From positions 62,001 through 126,000 of the forward strand of contig MSXP01000005.1 of assembly GCA_002083635.1 (NCBI GenBank): a stretch of 64,000 bases of DNA. The letters are read 5' to 3'. The translations under genes were made by a program, and so were the position numbers. Under the pieces are notes generated by a model. It was not told the DNA's origin and did no database searches. It worked only from the letters and a program-made list of their open reading frames with translations. This document shows positions 43,776 to 51,465 of this stretch, piece by piece (the first letter of the stretch is position 1; each line of letters begins with the position of its first letter). The DNA comes from Proteobacteria bacterium ST_bin12 (GTDB lineage: Bacteria > Pseudomonadota > Gammaproteobacteria > Burkholderiales > Methylophilaceae).

Positions 43776-44414
43776 TTAAAAAGTTAGCGTATCTTCTAAA
43801 AAGTCGACTCTGCCCGTATTAAAGTTAAATACGCCGCCAATAATACCAATTTGTTTGTTGGTGATTTGCTCATCAATAATATCGCTACAGCGAATAATCG
43901 TATCAATCTGATACTTTACGTTCAAGCTAACCACTTTATCTAAAAAGCCTTTGTTGCTTGAGCTTCTGTCGTTTAACTCTTCTTTTTCAAATCTTAAGCA
44001 AGGCCTAATCATATTCACAATCTCGCCAATATGACCTTCTTTAAAGTCATCACAAGCCGCTTGCACAGCGCCACATCCGGTATGACCCATGACCACAATC
44101 AGCTTGCTACCTAAATATTTAGTGCTGTACTCTAATGAGCCAATCGCTTTATCTGAAGCGATATTACCCGCTAAGCGAACGCTAAAAACATCACCTAAAG
44201 CCTGATCAAATATCAATTCAACAGGCGCACGCGAATCTGCGCAGCTTAAAAATGAAGTAAACGGATGCTGCTTATCCCTTGTGAGATCTAACAAGCTTTT
44301 TAAATCTTTCTTTTCTGTTTCGTTATTTATAAAACGCTCGTTGCCGTCTATTAAGATATCAAACGCTTCTTGCGGAGTCATTTTGTCACGATTTAATAAA
44401 GGGTGCTTATACAT
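43776..44414 (-). CDS. Beta-class carbonic anhydrase
   Basis: A 212-residue zinc enzyme interconverting CO2 and bicarbonate. Zinc ligands are visible: the cysteine and aspartate/arginine dyad in SCADSRAPVELIFDQ (about 58-60), and histidine and cysteine in VMGHTGCGAVQAA (about 109-112). RLAGNIAS is the usual strand after the first motif. No signal peptide, so it is cytoplasmic. It lies 73 bases after a SulP transporter gene on the same strand, probably one operon for bicarbonate uptake and hydration. In a methylotroph this would serve carboxylation reactions. Confidence 0.93.
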   Translation of the reverse strand: MYKHPLLNRDKMTPQEAFDILIDGNERFINNETEKKDLKSLLDLTRDKQHPFTSFLSCADSRAPVELIFDQALGDVFSVRLAGNIASDKAIGSLEYSTKYLGSKLIVVMGHTGCGAVQAACDDFKEGHIGEIVNMIRPCLRFEKEELNDRSSSNKGFLDKVVSLNVKYQIDTIIRCSDIIDEQITNKQIGIIGGVFNFNTGRVDFLEDTLTF

Positions 44415-44487
44415 AGTTTATCTATCTCTAAAAATTAAAAAAGTCTTTTAAATAAATGGTTAAGTAAGTTGATAATTAAGTTTTTAA

Positions 44488-46041
44488 TTAAGATGCAGGC
44501 GGAACAAAACCAATAGTTTCCACTTCAATATTTTTTAATTTGGCGTGCAGTTGATAATCGCGAATAAATTCCGCCACATCATAAGCAACTGATTTGCTGT
44601 TACTAAAATCAATCACCACTTTAGAGTCTTGTGGTATTTCTTCAAGCACCTGCAAAATACTAGCTTTGTTAAAGAATGACACTTCTTCTGCCAACACAAG
44701 ATGATGCACTTTGCGACCATCTGAAGTTGTGGTTGAATCTTTAACATAATGCGAATTACGATAGCTGTGATGCAAGGTGAAGAACACACCAAATACCATA
44801 CCAATCGCAATCCCCGTCAATAAATCGGTGAGCAAGATACCGATGATGGTCGCAATAAACGGTACAAACTGCTCCCAGCCAAGTTTGTACATGCTCTGAA
44901 ACAAGCTTGGCTTAGCTAATTTGTAACCAACCATAATAAGAATCACGGCTAAGCTTGCCAATGGAATCATATTTAGCATGCCTGCGATAGTAATTGCGCT
45001 CAACAGTAGCCAAATACCGTGCAAAATAGCCGACATTTTTGTTTTGGCGCCAAAAGTAATATTGGCAGAACTACGTACGATAACCTGAGTGACTGGCAGA
45101 CCACCGATTAAACCTGAGATTAAGTTACCTAAACCTTGTGCTTTTAATTCGCGATTAGTTGGCGTAACACGCTTCATCGGATCAAGCTTGTCTGTGGCTT
45201 CTACGCAAAGTAGCGTTTCTAAGCTTGCAATAATGGCAAGCACAACGGCTAATTTATACACCTCAATATTGTTTAACTGTGAAAAATCGGGGAATGTAAA
45301 TTGCCCTAAAAAATCGGTTAAGTTATTGGCTACAGGCAAACTCACAATTTGATTTTCAGCTAAACTGAAATTAAGTACATTTGTTTGAAAAAGATAATTG
45401 AACAAAATACCGACCAACACAACCACAATTGGTCCTTGCAAAATTTCAAATACTCGACTTTTTTTGCTGAGATAAACATCCCAAAAAATTAGGATAGCAA
45501 AAGAAACACCCGCAATAATTAGTGCGCCTGGTGTTAATAAATTCCATGAATCCATCAAGGTAGTAAATGTATTGCCGCCATCCGCTTGCGCGAAAGATTC
45601 ATCTCCCTCAAAATCCATATCGTAGCCCAAAGCATGTGGAATTTGCTTTAAGATAATGAGCAAGCCAATACCTGTTAACATGCCCTTGATAACCGAAGAA
45701 GGTACAAAATAAGCAATAAATCCAGCCTTAAAAAATCCTAAAGCCAGTTGAATTAATCCAGCTAAAACAACTGCCAGCAAAAAAGTTTCAAAAGACCCTA
45801 GCGCGCCAATTGCAGTTAATACAATCACGGCCAAACCAGCCGCCGGACCACTAACGCCCAACTGAGAACCGCTTGCCATGCCAACAATAATACCGCCGAC
45901 AATACCCGCAATCACACCTGAGAAAAGCGGCGCACCCGAGGCAAGTGCAATACCTAAGCAAAGTGGAAGTGCTACAAAGAAAACGACAATACTGGCCGGT
46001 AAATCGTTTTTTATTTCTTTAAACCATGCTTGATAACTCAA
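44488..46041 (-). CDS. SulP-family anion transporter with STAS domain (probable bicarbonate transporter)
   Basis: A 517-residue membrane protein. The N-terminal signature DLPASIVVFFVALPLCLGIALASGA and VSGPAAGLAVIVL belong to the SulP family; about ten to twelve hydrophobic segments run to residue 420. The C-terminal STAS domain (about 435-517) has DSKVVIDFSNSKSVAYDVAEFI. SulP proteins carry sulfate, bicarbonate or other anions. The adjacent carbonic anhydrase gene favours bicarbonate, as in SulP-carbonic anhydrase pairs and fusions; this is inference from context. Confidence 0.85.
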   Translation of the reverse strand: MSYQAWFKEIKNDLPASIVVFFVALPLCLGIALASGAPLFSGVIAGIVGGIIVGMASGSQLGVSGPAAGLAVIVLTAIGALGSFETFLLAVVLAGLIQLALGFFKAGFIAYFVPSSVIKGMLTGIGLLIILKQIPHALGYDMDFEGDESFAQADGGNTFTTLMDSWNLLTPGALIIAGVSFAILIFWDVYLSKKSRVFEILQGPIVVVLVGILFNYLFQTNVLNFSLAENQIVSLPVANNLTDFLGQFTFPDFSQLNNIEVYKLAVVLAIIASLETLLCVEATDKLDPMKRVTPTNRELKAQGLGNLISGLIGGLPVTQVIVRSSANITFGAKTKMSAILHGIWLLLSAITIAGMLNMIPLASLAVILIMVGYKLAKPSLFQSMYKLGWEQFVPFIATIIGILLTDLLTGIAIGMVFGVFFTLHHSYRNSHYVKDSTTTSDGRKVHHLVLAEEVSFFNKASILQVLEEIPQDSKVVIDFSNSKSVAYDVAEFIRDYQLHAKLKNIEVETIGFVPPAS

Positions 46042-46092
46042 TTGAATTCCTCTAACTATGAATAATGTCTAAATGACAGTGTAACAAATAAT

Positions 46093-46120
46093 AAGTGCCA
46101 TTTTCATGACAATGGCACTT
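46093..46120. terminator. Terminator hairpin after the KRPY genes
   Basis: AAGTGCCATT and AATGGCACTT form a perfect 10-bp stem with an 8-base loop, 26 bases after the second KRPY gene. The U-tract on the minus strand is interrupted (TTATTATTT). Confidence 0.7.
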
Positions 46121-46145
46121 TTATCTATCACTATGATTAATTTAG

Positions 46146-46430
46146 TTAATCTGTCGTTTTATCCATATAAGGTCTTTTACCTAACATACGAATGTTCAAT
46201 TGTTGATAAGTGTTAGGTCCCGCTTTACGTTCAGCCGATTCATCTTTAATCAACGTTGCAGCTTCCCAATTATCTGCTTTGTTAGCGGTAGCTTCAACTG
46301 GTGCTTCTTGATAAGGACGTTTCGACAAGTTTTGGTTGATGACATTTTGAGCTTTATCATCTCCTGCCTGAACAACGCCCGTTGTTAACATTACTGCCGC
46401 TACCAGTCCAATAAGACTTTTGCTTTTCAT
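46146..46430 (-). CDS. Small secreted KRPY-motif protein, copy 2
   Basis: A 94-residue protein. Three ATG codons are in a row; the third is chosen because GAGGAG abuts the first. The signal peptide (about 1-22) ends in VVQA. The mature part of about 72 residues has INQNLSKRPYQEAP near its start, a central WEAATLIKDES and MLGKRPYMDKTTD at the end. The order KRPY - (W/F)E-x-ATLI - KRPY is shared with the neighbouring gene, so the two are tandem paralogues. There is no cysteine and no predicted membrane anchor. The family is not recognised; candidate roles are an extracellular or periplasmic signal or a binding peptide. Confidence 0.7.
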   Translation of the reverse strand: MKSKSLIGLVAAVMLTTGVVQAGDDKAQNVINQNLSKRPYQEAPVEATANKADNWEAATLIKDESAERKAGPNTYQQLNIRMLGKRPYMDKTTD

Positions 46431-46477
46431 CATCATCTCCTCAACTTAACCCTATACTGAATCAAAATTATATTTAA

Positions 46478-46753
46478 TTAGTATGGGCGTTTTGATAACT
46501 GATTTAAACGTTGCACTTGTTTGTTTGTGCCTAAAGCGCTGTCGTCAGCTTCTACTTCACCGCGTATTAATGTTGCACCTTCAAATTCGTTTGATTTTTG
46601 ATAAGCGCTATCAGGCAACGGTTGTGCGTATGGGCGTTTAGACATATTGTTTTGGTTTTGCACACTTTTTTTGTATGCATCTTCTGCATTCACTGCACCA
46701 GATACCAATAAAATTGCTGATGAAACAATCACTGCTAAATTTAAACTTTTCAT
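46478..46753 (-). CDS. Small secreted KRPY-motif protein, copy 1
   Basis: A 91-residue protein with GGAGAGAG before the ATG. Signal peptide about 1-23 (ending AVNA). The mature part of about 68 residues has NQNNMSKRPYAQPLP, then FEGATLIRGEVEADD, then RLNQLSKRPY, which ends exactly at the C-terminus. It shares this layout with the downstream paralogue 47 bases away, and each contains two KRPY-bearing segments, suggesting an internal duplication. It is divergent from a LuxR-type regulator gene, with a palindrome between them. Function unknown. Confidence 0.7.
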   Translation of the reverse strand: MKSLNLAVIVSSAILLVSGAVNAEDAYKKSVQNQNNMSKRPYAQPLPDSAYQKSNEFEGATLIRGEVEADDSALGTNKQVQRLNQLSKRPY

Positions 46754-46842
46754 TTTCTCTCTCCAATTATGTTTACGTTGTTCGGGTTATTTAATTGCTT
46801 TCCCGATGTGATGCATTATGCACACAGTCAGTAAAGTAAAAG

Positions 46843-46860
46843 TCTACCAAAATAGGTAGA
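46843..46860. promoter_or_regulatory. Palindrome between KRPY genes and the LuxR regulator
   Basis: TCTACC-AAAATA-GGTAGA, perfect 6-bp arms, 21 bases upstream of the LuxR start and about 90 upstream of KRPY copy 1. It suits a dimeric LuxR-type protein controlling its own gene and the divergent KRPY genes. Binding is inferred. Confidence 0.5.
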
Positions 46861-46881
46861 ACGGTATATACTATTCGGCAT

Positions 46882-47643
46882 ATGTCAATCATTCAACTTA
46901 ACCCATCTGAACAACTAACAAGTGCTCGCGCGTTGAGGCAGAGCCTGAAACAAACACAAGCCAACGATGCGCATTTAAGGCTTTATCTCAACCTAGGCTT
47001 ACAACTCTTTGAACAGGGCTGGGGCACTGCTACATCAGCTAGTCTTTTGCATGCGCTTTGCACTTTACTTTCAGCACAGCATGCCTTGTTAGCCGTAGAA
47101 AATTCTGGGAAACTAATTGTGTTTAATCAAGTAGGGCAGTCTTTACCAATAGGCACAAGAATTCCGATGATGGGAATATTGGCGAGTATGCTCAAAAATC
47201 CTGTTCAGCTAAATTTATATGAGAATAAAGGCACGCAATTATGGACACATGGGGAAACCAATCACCATGAGTGCTTAATTCCACTCGCGTTAGGCAAACA
47301 TGGGAAAGGGGTTATTGCGCTCTCTGGGAAAAAACTCACCTTAGAATCAGCCGAAATCGAAACCTTAAACGCACTTGCGGGCTTAATAGGGCTAGCATTA
47401 TCTCAACACCAAGGGCCAGTGCGCAGCGAAGTAGACCAAACTATTTTAGAAGCATTAACACCCAGAGAGCGTGAAATTTTTGCACTTTTACCCTCTGGCT
47501 TAAGTAATAATGCGCTTGGTGCTAAATTGGGGATTGCGCCAGGCACAGCTAAAATTCACGTTGAGCGTATTTTAAATAAACTGGGTGTAAAAGATAGAAC
47601 ACAAGCTGCGGTAAAGGCTGTTGAGCTGGGTTACAGGTCTTGA
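46882..47643 (+). CDS. LuxR-family regulator with GAF-like sensor region
   Basis: A 253-residue transcription factor. The C-terminal LuxR domain (about 190-250) has LTPREREIFALLPSGLSNN, LGIAPGTAKIHVERILNKL and VKDRTQAAVKAVELG. The N-terminal 180 residues look like a degenerate GAF domain (LLHALCTLLSAQHALLAVENSG; HECLIPLALGKHGKGVIALSG; LNALAGLIGLALSQ). It has no receiver aspartate, so it is probably ligand- or partner-controlled. No clear ribosome site precedes the ATG. A hybrid histidine kinase and a response regulator follow in the same direction within 30 bases, which suggests one regulatory unit, possibly acting on the divergent KRPY genes. Confidence 0.85.
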   Translation: MSIIQLNPSEQLTSARALRQSLKQTQANDAHLRLYLNLGLQLFEQGWGTATSASLLHALCTLLSAQHALLAVENSGKLIVFNQVGQSLPIGTRIPMMGILASMLKNPVQLNLYENKGTQLWTHGETNHHECLIPLALGKHGKGVIALSGKKLTLESAEIETLNALAGLIGLALSQHQGPVRSEVDQTILEALTPREREIFALLPSGLSNNALGAKLGIAPGTAKIHVERILNKLGVKDRTQAAVKAVELGYRS

Positions 47644-47670
47644 GTATTAAATTGTTAAAATATAGATTTG

Positions 47671-49638
47671 ATGAAAAATACACAGCCACAATTAGCTAAA
47701 AGAAATCATTTTCAGCCCCTAAGCTGGATTGCGCAGGCATGGCAAGATTTACCATTAGGAATAAAAGGCGTTTGTGTTATTGCCTTGCCACTGCTGGTTT
47801 TATTAGCATCGCTGGGCTCGTTATATATTAGAGAGCAAGAAACGACACAATTAGAAAATAAGCTCAGACTCGCTTTGCAAAATCAGCGTGATATTCAAGA
47901 AGTACATACGATGCTGATTGAAGCATCTACTGGCGTTAGAGATTACTTGCTGACTGGGGATAAGCATTTTCTAGATATTTTTTTTCAGGTGGAAAGCAAA
48001 CTGCCTGCCATACTAAATGCGTTGGAAATTCAACTTGATAATGAGGGGCAAAAAAAGCGCCTTGCGACTATTTACCCACTCGTTGAGCAAAATTTACGTG
48101 ATTTAAGAACATTGTCAGAATATGAATCGAACATTGCATCTGATGACTTAATTGCCAAATTCAAATCCCAGGTCAATACGCTAGATAAGCTAAGAAACGA
48201 AATTGAAAGGCTCAATGCAGAAGAAGCGATTTTGGTGGCTAAAGACCAGCAAGACGTCGTTGAGCAACGGCAACGGCATATCATCATTACTCTGATAGCG
48301 GCAGTGTCTGGGATTATTGGCTCTTTGGTTGCGGTATGGATTTTCTCACGCACTATCGTCAAAAGAGTACGCCTATTAAGAGACTCTGCGGCGCATCTTG
48401 CCAAATCAGAAAAATTAAACTTGCCGTCCAGTAGTCAGGATGAGCTGGGCCAATTATCCGATGAGCTTGGCCACGCATCGCAATTATTGGCTAAAAATAT
48501 CAACGATTCCATTCAGGCCAGACAAGAAGCGGAAGAAGCCAGCGCTTCAAAAAGTATGTTTTTATCTCGTACCAGCCACGAGTTAAGAACACCGTTAAAT
48601 GCTATTTTAGGATTTGCCCAACTACTAGAACAAGATTTATCACAGGGAAAACAACGTGAAAGTGTCTCGCTTATTTTAGGTGCTGGACAGCATTTGCTCA
48701 AATTAATCAATGAAGTACTAGAAATTGCCAGAGTTGAATCTGGGGAAATTTTATTAGAGCTGACTCCTGTTGACGTTAATGCCTTGCTTGATGAGGCAAC
48801 GCAATATATTGCGCCAATAGGAAAAATTCGTGATATTGAAATTAAAACTGAAATTGCGTCCAATTTATGGGCAACAGCAAACCGACAAAAGCTACTTCAG
48901 GTGGTGTTAAATTTACTATCAAATGCACTTAAGTATGGCCCCGCAAATGCAGTAGTAAAATTAAACGCATACCGTCTTGATGGTAATATTTTGATAGAAG
49001 TGGAGGATGCAGGTGTCGGCATTCCAAGCAAATTGAAAGAGCGCTTATTTACGCCATTTGATCGCCTAGGCGCAGAACAAAGCAAAGTAGAAGGCACTGG
49101 ACTGGGCTTGGCTTTATCGAAACAAATTATGCTGGCCATGAAAGGTAGTATTCATGTATCTGACGATAAAAGCTTATTTTGGATAGAAATTGGCGCTTGC
49201 GAATCGAACGCAGAAACCAACAATATTGCTCAAGCAGCACCACTCAATAAATACACCTCTTTAAAAAACAAACATACTATTCTTTATGTAGAAGATAATT
49301 TAAGTAACCGCGCATTAGTTGAAGCAATCATTCATCGCCAGCATGATTTACGTATTCATTCGGTAACAACAATGAAAGATGCTAGACAATATCTAACAGA
49401 ATTTACACCTTCGCTATTGCTGGTTGATTTAAATTTACCAGATGGGTCTGGTGAGAGCTTAATCAGCTTTGTAAAAGCAGATGCTAATCTTCAACATATC
49501 CCTATCATGGTACTCAGTGCAGATGCCTTGCCAGAAACCATAGCACGCTTAACAATGGCTGGTGTTGCCCAATATATTACCAAACCTTTAGATGTGGCCA
49601 TGTTTAACAAAAAAGTAAGAGAACTCATTGAGGCATAG
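47671..49638 (+). CDS. Hybrid sensor histidine kinase (CHASE3-like, HAMP, HisKA, HATPase, REC)
   Basis: A 655-residue inner-membrane kinase; the ATG is chosen over a preceding TTG. Transmembrane helices near 36-55 and 208-230 flank a periplasmic CHASE3-like domain (TGVRDYLLTGDKHFLDIFF). A HAMP linker is followed by HisKA with SRTSHELRTPLNAILGF (phospho-acceptor His), HATPase N-box QVVLNLLSNALKYGP, G1 VEDAGVGIP and G2 GTGLGLALSKQI. The C-terminal receiver (about 535-655) has LYVEDN, LLLVDLNLPDGSG with the phospho-aspartate, and YITKPLD. The following gene encodes a stand-alone receiver, so a phosphorelay is likely. Periplasmic sensing of the secreted KRPY proteins is an attractive but untested idea. 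Confidence 0.93.
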   Translation: MKNTQPQLAKRNHFQPLSWIAQAWQDLPLGIKGVCVIALPLLVLLASLGSLYIREQETTQLENKLRLALQNQRDIQEVHTMLIEASTGVRDYLLTGDKHFLDIFFQVESKLPAILNALEIQLDNEGQKKRLATIYPLVEQNLRDLRTLSEYESNIASDDLIAKFKSQVNTLDKLRNEIERLNAEEAILVAKDQQDVVEQRQRHIIITLIAAVSGIIGSLVAVWIFSRTIVKRVRLLRDSAAHLAKSEKLNLPSSSQDELGQLSDELGHASQLLAKNINDSIQARQEAEEASASKSMFLSRTSHELRTPLNAILGFAQLLEQDLSQGKQRESVSLILGAGQHLLKLINEVLEIARVESGEILLELTPVDVNALLDEATQYIAPIGKIRDIEIKTEIASNLWATANRQKLLQVVLNLLSNALKYGPANAVVKLNAYRLDGNILIEVEDAGVGIPSKLKERLFTPFDRLGAEQSKVEGTGLGLALSKQIMLAMKGSIHVSDDKSLFWIEIGACESNAETNNIAQAAPLNKYTSLKNKHTILYVEDNLSNRALVEAIIHRQHDLRIHSVTTMKDARQYLTEFTPSLLLVDLNLPDGSGESLISFVKADANLQHIPIMVLSADALPETIARLTMAGVAQYITKPLDVAMFNKKVRELIEA

Positions 49639-49646
49639 AAAATAAA

Positions 49647-50114
49647 ATGACTGAAGCGGATATATTAAATGCCAAAATTTTAGTGATTGATGATGCAGAA
49701 GCAAATCTGCGGCTATTAGAAGATTTACTAGCCAGAGAGGGTTTTCATCAAGTCATCAGCACTGCGGATTCCACGCGTTCTCTCGATTTATTTAAGGCGT
49801 TTGAACCTGATTTAATTTTGCTGGATTTAATGATGCCAGAGTTAGATGGCTATGCCGTGCTAGAAATGCTATCGCGCCATATTCCTAAAGATGAATATTT
49901 ACCTGTTTTGGTGCTAACAGCAGACGCAACCATCGCAGCAAAAAGAAAAGCCTTAGCATTAGGTGCTAAGGACTTTTTGACTAAACCATTTGATACGATT
50001 GAAGCAATGTTGCGTGTGTGGAATTTATTAGAAACGCGCGTTTTGTATCGCCATCTAAAATCACTCAATACTGCAATTATGCCGGTAAATCATGCACATC
50101 AAGTTGAAGAATAA
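49647..50114 (+). CDS. Single-domain response regulator
   Basis: A 155-residue receiver protein: acidic pocket LVIDDAEANLRLLEDLL, phospho-aspartate in LILLDLMMPELDGY, switch threonine in VLVLTADAT and lysine in FLTKPFD. The last 25 residues have no output domain, so it probably acts through protein contact. It starts eight bases after the hybrid kinase. Its stop codon is only one base from the stop of the convergent protease gene, so there is no room for a terminator between them and the 3' ends of the two transcripts must overlap. Confidence 0.92.
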   Translation: MTEADILNAKILVIDDAEANLRLLEDLLAREGFHQVISTADSTRSLDLFKAFEPDLILLDLMMPELDGYAVLEMLSRHIPKDEYLPVLVLTADATIAAKRKALALGAKDFLTKPFDTIEAMLRVWNLLETRVLYRHLKSLNTAIMPVNHAHQVEE

Positions 50115-50115
50115 T

Positions 50116-51069
50116 TTAGTTGAGTAAGGCTAAATTAGTAGTAGTTGTTTTTTGTGCCAATTTTTGCAAGTAATCAATCGCTTGTGCATGTTGACCATTC
50201 ATAGACAACACCTTTTTAAAATGCTGTTCAGCGCTAGCATAATCATTGGTTGCATACTCTGCAGCAGCCAAATAAAACCAAGATTCAGCAGTGTTTGGCT
50301 CAGCTTGCACCCATTGTGTCGCTACTTTTAATAAAGCGCTCCACTCTTGTGCAACATAAGGTTGCACTACTTGCATAAAATAAGGACGTTTCTTAGCATC
50401 CATCGCCCAAAAAGGTTTTTCACTTTTTGCACCTAATGATTGAGCAGGCTTGCTCGCTAATGTTTGCACCCATTCAACTGGCATATAGTAGTAATAAGCT
50501 GAACTGCCTTTGCTTTTTAAAGTGATGATACCCACTAAGTTTCCTGCATCATCAAATGCACCACCACCACTAGCACCTAATCTAAACGAGCTACTTGCAC
50601 GGATAATCACGCTATCATCCATCGGAAAAAGTCCTTTTACCTCGCCAAAAGTATTCACTGGCTGTTTGGTTTCGTCTGGGTAGCCAACTGTAAAAAAAGA
50701 GCTACCGTATTGAAGATTTTTGCTGGCGCCGAACTTAACCGCTGGCACATTTAAGTTTTCTACGGTCAACATACATAAATCGTGATGCCAATCTGCTTTG
50801 ATTGCGGTAGCCACATGCGGCTCGCCATTTACAACAACTGTCACATTGGTCGCGTCATTCACCACATGGCAATTGGTAATCACTTCGTTTTTGCCAATCA
50901 CCACAGCAGAACCCAAACCTAAACTTCCATTTGGCAATATGACTTTTACGCGTAACACACTTTGACTCAGCTCGCTCACCAAAGCTTCAGCAGGCATTGC
51001 CCATGCGCTATTTGCAGCGCACAACACTAGCAGTAATGTGGATATTTTGGTTAAGTAATGTTTCATCAT
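50116..51069 (-). CDS. Secreted trypsin-like serine protease with C-terminal TPR
   Basis: A 317-residue exported protein (signal peptide about 1-24, ending AWA). The protease fold has the triad His in TNCHVVND (about 68), Asp in HHDLCML (about 98) and Ser in LGASGGGAFDDAGNLVGI (about 166), as in HtrA/Deg-like proteases but without a PDZ domain. The C-terminal 80 residues are TPR-like (ESWFYLAAAEYATNDYASAEQHFKKVL). The linker contains AKKRPYF, the same KRPY tetrapeptide as the two small secreted proteins nearby. It is in the periplasm or outside; the substrate is unknown. Confidence 0.85.
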   Translation of the reverse strand: MMKHYLTKISTLLLVLCAANSAWAMPAEALVSELSQSVLRVKVILPNGSLGLGSAVVIGKNEVITNCHVVNDATNVTVVVNGEPHVATAIKADWHHDLCMLTVENLNVPAVKFGASKNLQYGSSFFTVGYPDETKQPVNTFGEVKGLFPMDDSVIIRASSSFRLGASGGGAFDDAGNLVGIITLKSKGSSAYYYYMPVEWVQTLASKPAQSLGAKSEKPFWAMDAKKRPYFMQVVQPYVAQEWSALLKVATQWVQAEPNTAESWFYLAAAEYATNDYASAEQHFKKVLSMNGQHAQAIDYLQKLAQKTTTTNLALLN

Positions 51070-51415
51070 CGCGCTTCCTTATTCACAGCTCATCATTGCT
51101 GAAACTAAATCTAATAAAACGATGTTGCTTTGATGTCTATTCAGCAATTAATATTCCAACTTTAAAAAACACTGGCTGATATGGCTTGAAAGCGGCTTTT
51201 AAAGCCAATAGAGGCAATTACTTAACCATAAAAAATGGTTGAATTTTTGAATGAATCAAGGTGTACATGCACGCTTAATGTGCAGACTTAACACTTTTTT
51301 GGTGCATAAATATTGCTATTAAATAATCAGAGATTATGTAGATTATTCTATAGTGGACGTACTTAAGAATGTCGATATGAATCAAACTGTTAACTGCTCA
51401 TTCATAATCACCAAT
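51070..51415. other. Intergenic region before the protease gene
   Basis: About 345 bases upstream of the protease (AAGGAAG ribosome site at its right end is visible on the minus strand). I see no further gene, strong palindrome or Pho-type repeat. Confidence 0.5.
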
Positions 51416-51420
51416 AAAAA

Positions 51421-51438
51421 AACCCGCTTGCGCGGGTT
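51421..51438 (-). terminator. Rho-independent terminator of the porin gene
   Basis: AACCCGC and GCGGGTT pair around TTGC; seven T follow on the minus strand. It lies 28 bases after the porin stop codon. A-runs on the other side make it potentially bidirectional. Confidence 0.9.
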
Positions 51439-51465
51439 TTTTTGTGTTTCTGATACGGAATGAGA

